From: Balaenoptera acutorostrata
Taxonomy: Eukaryota > Chordata > Mammalia > Artiodactyla > Balaenopteridae
Length of the DNA stretch: 64,000 nt
Direction of reading: 5' to 3'
NCBI RefSeq assembly: GCF_949987535.1
Contig: NC_080081.1
Span: 47,094,973 to 47,158,972 of the forward strand
The notes beneath the pieces were generated by a model. It did not search any database, was not told the DNA's origin, and was given only the letters and a program-made list of their open reading frames with translations. The position numbers were made by a program, and so were the translations under genes. Below, piece after piece: positions 11,389-22,606 of this stretch (position 1 is its first letter; each line of letters starts with the position of its first letter).

Positions 11389-11620
11389 GGTTATTTGTAT
11401 GGAAATATGTTAATATAAATGTTTCAGACATTACATGAAATTTCTAAAAATCTTATATTTGTATTTGTATGGAAATATGTATGGAAATATGTTAATATAA
11501 ATGTTTCAGACATTACATGAAATTTCTAAAAATCTTATATTTGTATTTGTATGGAAATATGTATGGAAATATGTTAATATAAATGTTTCAGACATTACAG
11601 GAAACTTCTAAAAATCTTAT
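11389..11620 (+). repeat. 82-bp tandem repeat, 3 copies (L1-A)
   Basis: The anchor word cagacattaca recurs at 11425, 11507 and 11589, exactly 82 bp apart. The unit carries 'tatggaaatatgttaatat' and 'gaaatttctaaaaatctta'. The first copy lacks the doubled 'tatggaaatatg' prefix and the last has cagg and cttct variants, so the two outer copies mark array edges. L1-B has 11 copies. Confidence 0.95.
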
Positions 11621-12263
11621 ATGTTCTGGTATAATGTTATAAGTAATAATCCTAGTTATTACTTTAAAATGTATATCTCAGAAATAACTAATTTTCTTGT
11701 CAACTGCATTATTATGAACTTTCATCAAATCTTTAACCATGGTCATTTTTAAGTCTTTTGTCATTTACAGACAGTTCTGGGTGTACTCTGATGATTTTGC
11801 AAATATGTTCCTATAAAAGGGTTTCATCTTCAAGAAAGTCATGGAAAAGACTCTGACAAGTACAGGTTTCTGGTAACTGACTGTACTGCTGAACTGAATG
11901 AATAAGCATTTTCAGAACTCTAATGAAAAACTGATGAACTCATAAAAGTGCTAACAAAAGATCAAGATGAAAAAAAAAATTAATTACATGGGACTGAGTG
12001 AACTGATGAGGATCAGTATAATTTTTGTGACTTTCTGTCTGAATTAAAAAAAAAAAATCCCACAAGGACTCAGAGGCAAAGAATATACAAATCAATTTTC
12101 ACTGCAAAGTAAAGGAGCTGTTACAGTGGAGGATTACTGGACTGAATATCAATATTATGACATAGTATGAGTGTGTTTCATGTTTGGTAATTGCAATCAT
12201 TGTTGCTTTTGTTGTGGTCATCCATGTACAATGCTTGGTGTCAGTCTATTTATCTCTTGTAAA

Positions 12264-12269
12264 AATAAA
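12264..12269 (+). terminator. Polyadenylation signal of L1-A
   Basis: AATAAA is followed 19 bp later by the start of the genomic poly(A) tract at about 12289. This is the normal distance, so the tail was added by ordinary mRNA 3' processing at this signal. Confidence 0.85.
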
Positions 12270-12303
12270 ATACAGTGTGTGTGTGTGGAAAAAAAAAAAA
12301 AAA

Positions 12304-12318
12304 AATACTGACAATCTA
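12304..12318 (+). repeat. Target-site duplication, 3' copy (L1-A)
   Basis: Exact match to 5347-5361. It marks the end of the L1 insertion. Confidence 0.97.
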
Positions 12319-13734
12319 TTTCCATCCACTGAGGCCCCTCTTGACCCAGATCCGAGGTCCAAGCAAGCTGCTATAATGATGCTCCTCAAACCAGTCCCAC
12401 TTGTTAAAATAAGAATTAGCAGCAGTGAGAATGAACAATATATTAGCATCTATTGTAAGCGTACTTCTTGCTATTGCACTGAAAGAAAAGATTTGGAGAG
12501 AAAGTCTGTATTTGGGGAAAAGAAAAACTCTTATGAAGAAAACAAATCCTGCTTTATTATTTGTGCAACATAGGTAAAGGTATCAATAAATTGATTAATG
12601 GTTTTTTATGTCTGTGCTTTATAGAAAGGATTTATCTATCTCATAGTTAAGATTCACCCACACAGGAGAAGACAAAGTGTGCAGGAATCACTATGACCCT
12701 TACTTGTCATAGCCATAGTTTCTTTCTAACTGACATAATCTACAGTGTGATAGCGATAGCTTTTGATTGATTGTGAAATGGCTGAACACCCTGATATCTC
12801 TCTTTAAATATTTTCCGTCTACACTCTAGGTTGAACAGTTAAAACTAGCTGAGAATTGCAACTTGTAGAACATTCAAAATGAGTTTCCAGGACTCTGGGC
12901 ACAGAGTATGGGAGACAGAACAAAGGAAAAGCTGAAGACTCAGGCCATGGTGACCACCCAAGAGAGGGATGCTGAGCAGAAGAGAACGAAGGTGATGAGA
13001 CAAACCCAGGAGACACACTGCATCAGGAAAATGACACCTACTTTTGCTTCACAGCCATAAAGAGTCCATTAATATTTTGACTAACCCGATAAAAAGGCCT
13101 TGCAACACTGGGCATTTCAGCTTCATCTCTGCCTTTCCCAGATTGCAATCACTTCAGTGCCTATGTAAAGCTGTCTAATAAAAAAAGTATTACTGCTAAC
13201 TTTAACATATTGTACTTTTCAAGGTTGCCCAGCCACAGTTATGCTCTCCTGCTGCCATTTCTCAAGTGAATTACAGTCTTTATTTTCCCTCTCCCTCCCT
13301 CTGTTTTTGCCTCCCCCATGCAGGGTCCTTCATGGTCTCAATATTCTCTGGGTAATAAGGTTGCTTTCCATCAAGTACAAAGAAATGGAACTCCACTTGA
13401 AAAAGGTGTTAGGTATTCATGAATCAACAGAGCTAAGGATTTTTATCCATGATTACTTAACCTAGAAAAGGAACCACAAATGTACAAACTTATCAACAGG
13501 TAAGTGGTTGGATAGAAGACTTTTAAGACTTTTAGAGGGGACAGTTTTTCCAGAAAACTGTAATACCAGAAAACTTACAATAGCAGAAAAAGGAGGGGTC
13601 CTAATGATCACTAATCACATTAGGAAAACAAAACAGAGCAGATATAATCTCTAGGGGTGAGCCAGAGAGGGCTGTTTCGATGAGGGCAGAGTAAACTGCT
13701 CAGAATCACCTCAGTAACAAGGCAGATGGCATTC
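12319..13734. other. Non-coding unique sequence
   Basis: Resumes the pre-insertion locus. Short random open frames only. No repeat identified with confidence. Confidence 0.55.
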
Positions 13735-13892
13735 ACTAGTTCTGTGACCTTGGACAGGTTACTATACCTCTCTGGGATTGTTTTCTAATCTGTAAATATC
13801 TTAAAAGATTACTGTGAGAAATAAATGTAATGCTCTAAGAACACAAAAATCTTAAAGCGGTGCCTGACACACAGTAGGTGTTCAATAAGTGT
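13735..13892 (+). repeat. MIR SINE fragment
   Basis: Shows the MIR order: 'tctgtgaccttggacaggtta', 'cctctctgggattgttttctaatctgtaaa', then 'gcctgacacacagtaggtgttcaataagtg'. This is an ancient, immobile mammalian repeat. Confidence 0.75.
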
Positions 13893-15664
13893 GACCCATA
13901 CATATACATACAAAATGCCACCACTGTCATCACTAGACGGTATATATTCACCCACCAAAACCAAATAATAGGCTTTCCCCAATGGATAGAGGCAGGTAGT
14001 CTGAGGGCCTATATCAATTATTGGCCAGGAGCCTCTGGTTGGAATTCCAACGTGCCCTGCTTCTCCTCCTGTAGTAACCCTAATACCCTTTGTGTATGTT
14101 GATATAACTCATTTTTGGTTAATTCCTGTCTGGATGGTCCTGAATCTTATTATAGGATATATTTGTCCTAGATATTCAGCTTCTCCCAGACTCATAATTA
14201 AATTAAGATTGTTGAATTTTTCACATCCTTTTTTGTATTCTAATCTTCAGATTTTTATTTTTTGAAAATCTCATATGTAACAGGTCCTATATAAACCTCT
14301 TTATTTTTTGTTTGTGGCATATGTTTAATGGATTTATTCATTCAACAAATATTTATTGAGTGTCAATGATGTGCCAAGCATGAGGGGTACAGCTCTCACT
14401 GATGATCAAACAAATGTTAAGTTTTCTCTTTCTTTACCATTCCCTACTATTTTCTATATCTCTATCCACCAAACTCCTAAGGATTTGAAAAAATAGAATT
14501 ACTCTCATAATTGAATATGTGTATACATAACATGCATCTTTTGTTTTAGAAAACACAGCCTTCTAAACTTTCTTCCTTTAAAATGGATCACTAAAGCAGC
14601 ACCCTCTAGCTCTGCTGACAGTTGTGCATTCCATGTGGACTAAAGCAAGAGCTGGGTTCCAGGCCAGATTGCTGCCTACCTGCTTTGTGATCGATCCATC
14701 ATTGCCAATTCACTTCAGCCTCTCAAAGCCCCCGGCTTTACAGTCTGCAAGAGAGCAAGAGCCATTCGTGCCTTGTAAACTGTAAAGTGCTGTAAGGAGT
14801 TGCAAGGATTCGGACCCAAAGCCTGAGGCAAGAGGCAGAGGCAGCCAAGGTCCCGGTGTTGTCCCATGAGGTGTGAGGCTCCTTCTTCCAAACCCACTTC
14901 CTTGGGAGGCAGTCAAAAATACAATGGCGACATCTGCCCCACTGTGGGAGATGTGAGACTGTCTGGTGAGGACTCACACGGGGCTGATTGCCTGAGTCTC
15001 ATCAGCCTGCGTCCAGACTAGGTCAACTTGGCTTCTGTCAAGTTGCCTGCCTCTCTAAGGCACAGGAGCCACAGTCACGGGTTAGACAGAAGTACTGGGT
15101 CCACTCTCTGGTCTCAGCTGTGAGATTCAGCTACTTTGTTTTCAGGAGGGGAAGGAAACGAATGATGGGACCATGAAGGGACAGGGTAGGGTGTCCCTGG
15201 GATACAAGCATCTTTAAATTCATTATCCCTACTCCTTTCAAAAGCCTGCATATTAGGTATTATCATCTCCAGTTGACAGCTAAGGAAACCTAACCAAATT
15301 CTGCCTGAATTTCCAGAGTGATGACACTGAATTTGAACTTTAATATGTCCAGATTCTGTTTTGCTTTGTTTTTTTCTATCACTTCATGGTGAACCTGGCT
15401 TTTTTCTCCTCTGCTTGGCATTTTGCTTTTAGCTCAATATTCTCTGACTAAGTTTATAGCAAGTCAACTTTTTTTTTTCCCTGAGACAATGGGAAATAAG
15501 ATTTGGAAAAAAAATTTTTTTAAGTGAAAAGAAAATAAGAATCACCTATATTCTCAGGATACAAAATTGGTGTTTAGATCTATTTGCTTCTAGTATTCTA
15601 ATACTGTCTCCATGTATAAACTTTTTTTAATGCACAAGTAATATATGAAGAAATTCTCTGTAAA
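13893..15664. other. Non-coding sequence with possible ancient repeat traces
   Basis: A segment at 14335-14410 (attcaacaaatatttattga and following) matches a common ancient interspersed-repeat wording whose family I cannot assign. 15240-15300 may be a MIR piece on the minus strand. 14640-15170 is G+C-richer with several overlapping short frames but no recognised protein. Confidence 0.5.
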
Positions 15665-15676
15665 AAATTTGAAGAT

Positions 15677-15975
15677 TGGGCTTCCCTGGTGGTGCAGTGG
15701 TTGAGAATCCACCTGCCAATGCAGGGGACACGGGTTCGAGCCCTGGTCTGGGAAGATCCCACATACCGTGGAGCAACTGGGCCCGTGAGCTACAACTACT
15801 GAGCCTGCGCGTCTGGAGCCTGTACTCCGCAACCAGAGAGGCCGCGATAGTGAGAGGCCCGCACACCGCGATGAAGAGTGGCCCCCGCTTGCCGCAACTA
15901 GAGAAAGCCCTCACACAGAAACGAAGACTCAACACAGCCAAAAAATAATATAATTAATTAATTAATTTTTTTTTT
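15677..15975 (+). mobile_element. CHR-1-like tRNA-derived SINE
   Basis: Head gggcttccctggtggtgcag, A-box region near 15690-15702 and B-box gggttcgagccc at 15732-15743. The body (gcctgcgcgtctggagcctg, then aactagagaaagccctca) is a good match to cetacean/cetartiodactyl CHR SINEs, with an (AATT)-rich tail. A 12-bp TSD, aaatttgaagat, lies at 15665-15676 and 15976-15987. Its low divergence from the remembered consensus suggests a fairly young insertion. Not a tRNA gene. Confidence 0.93.
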
Positions 15976-15987
15976 AAATTTGAAGAT

Positions 15988-16429
15988 CACAAATAAAACC
16001 AAAAATCTTATTTTTAGTCCAATAATAAAATTAAAATTTCCTTTGATTATCACTCCAATACTCAACCCCAATTTCCAAGACACTGTGAGTTTGGTGTATA
16101 TCCTTCCAGTCCAGTTTTATACTTTTACATAAATATATGGAAATGTAATAGCATATTTTGTGGATGATTTTGAATATAAATATATCATAGTGAATGTATT
16201 AATTTACAGTTTGCTTCTTCATTGAACAATTCTCCTTAAAGTTCTTGTACACTTTGTTAGGTTTATTCCCAGATACTACATAGATACTGTTGCAATTTTG
16301 TTGTTTTTGGTTTTTTGGGGTTTTTTGTTTTGTTTTGTTTTGTTTTTAGGTTCCAGCAAGCTATAGCACACTGCCACAGGAATCACTCATGGCAAGCTTG
16401 ACTGGAATCAGAGTTGATTACTGAAAGTC
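15988..16429. other. Unique sequence with short (GTTTT)n run
   Basis: A T/G simple repeat (gttttgttttgtttt) occupies about 16318-16346. Nothing else is recognised before the L1 remnant. Confidence 0.55.
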
Positions 16430-18395
16430 ATTTTTTATTAATTTTTATTGGAGTATAATTACTTCACAATGTTGTGTTCATTTCTGTTGTACAGCAAAGT
16501 GAATCAGCTATATGTAAACATATATCATCTCTTTTTTGGATTTCTTTCCCATTTAGGTTACCACAGAGCATTGAGTAGAGTTCCCTGTGCTATACAGTAG
16601 GTTCTCATTAGTTATCTATTTTATACATAGTAGTGTATATATGTCAATCCCATTCTCCCATTTCATCCCACCCCCTTCTTCCCCTCTGGTAGCCATATCT
16701 CCATTCTCTACATCTCTGTCTCTATTTCTGCTTTGCAAATAAGTTCATCTATATCATTTTTCTAGATTCCACATATAAGCGATGTTATACATTTGTTTTT
16801 CTCTTTGTCACTCACTTCACTCTGTATGACAGTCTCTAGGTCCATCCACATCTCTGCAGATTGCACAGTTTCATTCCTGTTTATGGCTGAGTAGTATTCC
16901 ACTGTATATATGTACCACATCTTCTTTATCCATTCTTCTGTTGATGGACATTTAGGTTTCCATATCCTGGCTATTGTAAATAGTGCTGCAGTGAACACTG
17001 GGGTGCATGTCTCTTTTTGATTTATGGTTTTCTCTGGATATATGTTCAGGAGTGGGATTGCTGGGCCATATGGTAGTTCTATTTTTAGTTTTTTAAGGAA
17101 TCTCCATGCTGTTCTCCATGGTGGCTGTATCAATTTACATTCCCTTCAACAGTATAAGAGGGTTCCCTTTTCTCCACACCTTCTCTAGCATTTATTATTT
17201 GCAGATTTTTTGATGATGGCCATTCTGACCAGTGTGAGGTGATACCTCACTGAAGTTTTGATTTGCAGTTCTCTAATAATTAGTGATGTTGAGCATCTTT
17301 TCATGTGTTTGTTGGCCATCTGTATGTCTTCTTTGGAGAAGTGTTTATTTAGATCTTCCACCCATCTTCTGATTGGGTTGTTTGTTTTTTTGATATTGAG
17401 CTCCATGAGCTGTTTGTATATTTTGGAGATTAATCCCTTGGTTGCTTCGTTTGCAAATATTTTCTCCCATTCTGAGGGTTGTCTTTTCATCTTGTCCATG
17501 GTTTCCTTTGCTTTGCAAAAGCTTTTAAGTTTCCTTAGGTCCCATTTGTTTATTTTTGTTTTTATTTTCATTACTCTAGGAGGTGGATCAAAAAAGATCT
17601 TGCTGCGATTTATATCAGAGAGCGTTCTGCCTATGTTTTCCTCTAAGAGTTTTATAGTGTCTGGCCTTACGTTTAGTTCTTTAATCCATTTTGAGTTTAT
17701 TTTTGTGTATGGTGTTAGGGAGTGTTCTAATTTCATTCTTTTACATGTAGCTGTCCAGTTCTCCCAGCACCACTTATTGAAGAGACTGTCTTTTCTTCAT
17801 TGTATATTCTTGCCTCCTTTGTCATAGAGTAGGTAACCATAGGTGCATGGGTTTATCTCTGGGCTTTCTATCCTGTTTCTTTGATCTATATTTCTGTTTT
17901 GTGCCAGTACCATACTGTCTTGAATACTGTAGCTTTGTAGTATAGTTTGAAGTCAGGCAGCCTGATTCCTCCAGGTCCTTTTTTCTTTCTCAAGATTGCT
18001 TTCATTATTCAGGGTCTTTTGTGTTTCCATACAAATTATAAAATTTTTGTTCTAATCCAATGAAAAATGCCATTGATAATTTGATAGGGATTGCATTGAA
18101 TCTGTAGATTGCTTTGGGTAGTATAGTTATTTTCACAATACTGATTCTTCCAATCCAAGAACATGGTATATCTCTCCATCTGTTTGTGTCATCTGTGATT
18201 TCTTTCATCAGTATCCCATAGTTTCTGAGTACAGGTCTTTTGTCACCATAGGTAGGTTTATTCCTAGGTATTTTATTTTTTTTGTTGCAGTGGTAAATGG
18301 GATTGTTTCCTTAATTTCTCTTTCTGATCTTTCATTTTTAGTATATAGGAATGCAAGAGATTTCTGTGTATTAATTTTGTATCCTGTTTGTTGCA
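16430..18395 (-). mobile_element. 5'-truncated L1 remnant (minus strand)
   Basis: Reading leftward, it begins inside ORF2 just after the FADD box (segment [15 protein letters not shown] at about 18395) and runs through the C-terminal domain (17736-17185 and 17133-16762 in two frames) to the ORF2 stop at 16762 and a 3' UTR ending near 16430. Frameshifts and stops near 18208, 17770 and 17150 make it non-coding. The 3' UTR is of the 'caattatactccaataaaaa' type, unlike L1-A. No convincing TSD was found. Confidence 0.9.
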
Positions 18396-18525
18396 GTTTT
18401 GAATGGAATCCTTTTCTTTTTCCATTCTCCAATGGGCTATTGCCAGGATATAGAGAGGCAATTGATTTTGATGTGCTGATCTTATATCCAACAACCTTGC
18501 TATACTCTTATTACTTCTAAGAAGG
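18396..18525 (-). repeat. Older L1 ORF2 fragment abutting the L1 remnant
   Basis: After the younger L1 stops matching, a second, more diverged antisense L1 reverse-transcriptase segment follows (attgattttgatgtgctgat, then 'tatatccaacaaccttgcta'). This repeats the same protein region already covered by the neighbour, so it is a separate insertion or a rearranged piece. Confidence 0.55.
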
Positions 18526-19340
18526 CAGGCCTTTTCTACTGCCTTATTACCTCCAGAGAAACTGAGTGCCACATTTTAGTCCTGAAAACTGGGCAATTTG
18601 AGCAAGGTTCTGAAAATAACAAAATTCCACTACAGTAAAACTGTGATGCCCCATGAAGTTCTTGATAATGGGAATTGGTCTGTCATGCTTTGTTGATTTA
18701 TAGCTCTATCAGACATTACACACACGTATGCCCTCAAGATAATTGCACTGACCTTCTTTCTGTGGCTTTTTAATGTCATAGCACAAAGTTATAGTTATAG
18801 TCACTTTTCTGAAAGCCAAAGTCATGTTTAATTCTCCTCTGGTGTACTATGGTGATGAAGATGATGGTAATTTCTCAGGAGTAAGCTGCAGGAGGTAAGA
18901 GGGAAGAGATGTGCTCTAAACAAAAGTTGAAATTTAATGCAATGTCACCAGATTCCCATAGTAAGCAATTAACAAAGAAAAAGATGAACAGAAAGTTAAT
19001 AATTGTTATTGAAGAGAAAGTAACATCTTACAGACAGTGATGTCACTTAAAGCTCAAAGGTAAAATGACTTCATATATGCAGGTTTTCATGCTAGTCCTA
19101 ATTATTATTTGCATTATTCCAAGAAAGCCAATGGACTTTGGTCATATCTACCTGTACAAAATGAACCCATAGTATAATCCATCTGCTCATTTCAATAGAA
19201 TAAATGGTTAATCAGCCTGGGCTATACAATGGATTCATCAGTGATGATCATTATGAATCATAAATGCCCAAAGTTAATAAATTGGCCATCCTTTTATTTT
19301 ATCTTCCTAGTCTATGTAGATAAACTTCTATAGAAACTGG
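18526..19340. other. Non-coding unique sequence
   Basis: No recognised gene or repeat. Confidence 0.55.
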
Positions 19341-19373
19341 CTTGCTTCTCTTTCTTTTTTTTCTTTCTTTCTT

Positions 19374-19425
<52 letters not shown>

Positions 19426-19470
19426 TCCTTTCCTTTCCTTTCCTTTCCTTTCCTTTCCTTCCCTTCTTTC
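19341..19470. repeat. (TTTC)n / (TTTCC)n microsatellite
   Basis: A pyrimidine-only tract about 130 bp long, changing from TTTC to TTTCC repeats around 19428. Homopurine/homopyrimidine mirror tracts of this kind can form triplex DNA. The 70-aa lysine/glutamate-rich frame on the minus strand is an artefact of the repeat. Confidence 0.95.
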
Positions 19471-22400
19471 CAGAGCATTTCACTCAAATGAAAGGAAAAA
19501 TACCACCACAAAATTCATTTTCCAAAAGGATGAAATCTTCTTAAAGGATTTTAAAATGATGAATATGGACCCCCCCCCCACCTGTCTCCTTCACCTCCCA
19601 GTCAGACTTAGTATTTGCAAAACACTATTGAAATGAACAAAGAACCATTTGCTATAAATGCCTTGAAGAGAAATGATTTGTTTCAAGGCACAATGGATCT
19701 GAGCTCTCTCCAAACTCTCAAAGGCACTGGAAGTATGATGGCATTGGGGTGCCCTAGCCTTATGCTATAGTGCCTGTTTTTATGCAAATCAGGTTTTTTT
19801 TAAAGCCTTTCCCGAACTACAAGATAGTTTTTTCATTCAAAATGAACATTATAGAGAAAGTAGGTGGGGAAAAAATACAGACTTGACATAGACCTCGGCC
19901 TCAAAGCAGCTAGTTTTCCTCCTATTACCTGGTTGAAAAATGGCAAATTAGCCATGACTTAACTGGTTTCCTCACTCCCACTCCTCCTGAAATGGAGGAA
20001 AGTCATGAGGTCTTTGAGGATAGAGATCTAACAGTTTGAAGATTTGTAAATAGTTTTAAATCTATTTAAAAGAAGCTGCAAGTTTTTATTTTATTCTTAA
20101 GAAAAGACAGTAGTGAAAATAGATGATTAAGGCAGAAATTAAGTCAGTAGGTGCCCCTGTATGGTGAGTAATTATGCTCTTCTTGCCCAGAGGATCACTA
20201 TAATTCATGCTATGCAATGCAACACGAATCCTTCTATTGAAAGGCATAGATAAACCACAAGTGAAGAAAATCTGACATGCTTTGAATTATATACATAGGT
20301 CACTCCCTAGGATCTATATCCCATAATACTGTTCTTTACATTGAGACAAATAACAAATTATCATTAATGAAAAGAACAATTTTTTCCATGGATCATGGTT
20401 TAAAGTGGTATAAATAAAAATATCCCAGAAGGATGTTTTAGTAGAGTCTCAATATCATTTTTAGATAGATACATGATATTAATAGTATTTTAAGCTTTCC
20501 CCATAAACTTAGTCACTATACAAAAAGATATTTTCTTATATTTTCACTCTTAATAGGAATAACAATAATCTACTTTGTCATATATTTGTCTTTTCAAAAA
20601 CATTTGACGACATGGAAGCAAAATTAATTTATTCTCAGGAAGTATATTGAAACATACTGTGACTAGGACTGAAGAATAAGTTATGTCCCTCAACAGGAAA
20701 TCTTGGTAGAATGCAACGGGTTTAACTGTAAAGTGTTCCTAACTAGGAAAAAAGAGAATAATTCTTATAAGTACATTGTTATAATAATTCAAAAAGATTT
20801 AATGAGGTCAAACATGCAATTTTCTTTTTTTCAGGAGTGGAGGTTTTAAAGTGCTTTAACTATTAGCCCTACATTTATACTATTTTTTATCCATGCTCAG
20901 CCTTTTGCTGAAAATGTAATACTGAGTGAAGAGAGAAGAGAAAAAGAGGATAAGAGAAGGAAAAGAGCATGAAGATAGGAGCTGAGTGCTTTGGCAAGCG
21001 GAGCCTGTTCTAGAAAGAACATTACTCTCGGGCTCTGTTCTGCCCTGTATGCGAGGAAAGAATTGGAACATACTTAGAGGAGCTCTACCATGCTCCTTAG
21101 GAGGTGACTAGGATAGTGACAGCTCAATGGCACGGGGTACACCTCCTAACAATGGCTTCTGGTGGTGCAAGATGCAGTGGGTGCCAGCTGCCAGGAACCT
21201 TGAACTCGCAATTATACGGGCCGGCGTTTCTATGTAATGACCTACCGCTTACGACAATCAGCTGCTGATTGCCCTGAGCATAAGCAGGAAAGCATGCAAA
21301 CCTAGAGGAGGATTTTAGGTACCCACGGAATAGGTAGTTCTCAGAGCGTAAGTGAATTAGAGAGAATCACCCTCTCCTTACTTCCTTCTGAGAAACAACC
21401 TTTTGGAAATCCAAATTAGAAAATTTTTTTTCTTTTTAAATGGAGAAGAAGGTAGAAAGTCTCTGTGGTTTGAACAGCATCTGCCATGGTCTCCAGGCCA
21501 CTTGTGCAGCTGAGATGTTGGGAAGTAACAGAAAAGGTTTCTTTAGGATGGAGCAGCTACTCAGTTCTGAGGCATTGAGACACATGAGATGCTAGAACTT
21601 GGCTCAGTCCATTTACAAAGGACCAAAAGAATCTTGTGGAGGGTTTTTACATCACTGAAGAAAAGGAGAGTTCTGAGACCAACTGTGGCAGCTTTGGGGA
21701 CTTCTCAGATATGGGTTCTCACAATCCCATTTGTCTGTATCAGTTTGCAGATATGCCATATTTTCAGGATGGCACATAATTATGCAGTACATCTCCACAT
21801 GCTAAGGTGAATAAATTAGTAACAGGAAAAAAATCTTATAGAGGCAAAAATTTGTCAAAAGACAGGTTTTAAATTATTTTCGTCTTAAAATTCTGCCAGA
21901 ATTGTCTTCCTTATAAGAACTTCAGCCTACTATAGACAAAAATAAAATCCCTGCCCTGATCTTATCAGGACAAAGACAGCAAGGAAGTTTTCCCAGGCTG
22001 CTTTGAGGACACTATTCATTCAGCACATAGAAATTAAGTCAGTAGTTTCTTAGTCCCTTTGGAAGTTGTTTCTTTTTTGTTTTGCTTTACTTGGTTGTGA
22101 GGGAGAAGAGAAATGATACAAGAACTTTAGAAAACTAGGGAGAAACGTCATCATTGTGTCAAAATTAACATTTAGCTGAAAAGGATTCATTATTTTTAAT
22201 GTATATTCATCACACACTCAGTGATGGTGCAAATGTTCTGGCTGGGGAATGCAAACTATTGATAATATGCATTGGAGCTCTGCCGTGCCAACTGCATTAA
22301 TTATAATTAACTGACAGATTGACAGCTACATATTGATGGACAGTGTGGTGAAGATTCCCTTAATGTTACTATGTATAGTGTGGATGCATATTCACAGAAT

Positions 22401-22606
22401 AATTAGCATATTTCAGATTGATCACATCTAGTCTTGAATTTTTTCTGATATCAATAAATACAATCAGAGCCTGCTGTAGGGTCTTTGTTAAGGCATGTCA
22501 GCTCCTGAGCCTCTGTTTTCTTAGCTATCAAATGGGAAGTTAGATTAGAAGGTTATTTCTTCTCGGACAAGTTATATTTTAGGATTTAATAAATTGCTAG
22601 CTCTCG
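19471..22606. other. Non-coding unique sequence with a possible conserved block
   Basis: This is the longest repeat-poor stretch in the window. Features are a C-run at about 19570-19579, a moderately CpG-containing segment near 21190-21260, and a homeobox/MEIS-motif-rich block at 22240-22460 (reported as a finding). No exon is supported. Confidence 0.55.

Larger units (their letters stand above)
11371..12288 (+). other. Shared 3' extension of L1-A (possible captured 3' flank)
   Basis: About 0.92 kb lies between the A-rich core L1 end and the true poly(A). It does not resemble the 3' ends of the other L1s here. It holds three copies of an 82-bp repeat (11389-11620), then about 650 bp of single-copy AT-rich sequence, then AATAAA at 12264-12269 and a GT run before the tail. 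L1-B carries the same segment at another locus, so it moves with the element. It could be a propagated 3' transduction or an established subfamily 3' UTR. I cannot identify its origin. Confidence 0.75.
5362..12303 (+). mobile_element. L1-A: full-length, apparently intact LINE-1
   Basis: A complete non-LTR retrotransposon of about 6.94 kb. It has a 5' UTR (5362-6378), ORF1 (6379-7284), a 58-bp spacer, ORF2 (7343-11161), a 3' UTR (to about 11370), an unusual 3' extension with a tandem repeat (about 11371-12288) and a poly(A) tail (to 12303), with a perfect 15-bp TSD. Both ORFs are open, all catalytic residues checked are present and the 5' end is complete, so nothing visible prevents it from moving by itself. 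Activity is inferred from structure only. It is the better preserved of two sister copies; L1-B lies about 26 kb downstream in the same orientation. Confidence 0.97.

Noticed and set aside
12184..12573. 129-codon frame running from the L1-A 3' extension across the poly(A) into flanking DNA
   Set aside because: It crosses the insertion boundary and includes lysines encoded by the A tail.
17258..17827. 189-codon plus-strand frame
   Set aside because: Antisense of an L1 ORF2 remnant. The plus-strand frame of 152 codons at 63325 has the same origin.
19299..19511. Lysine/glutamate-rich 70-codon frame
   Set aside because: Translation of the TTTC/TTTCC microsatellite.
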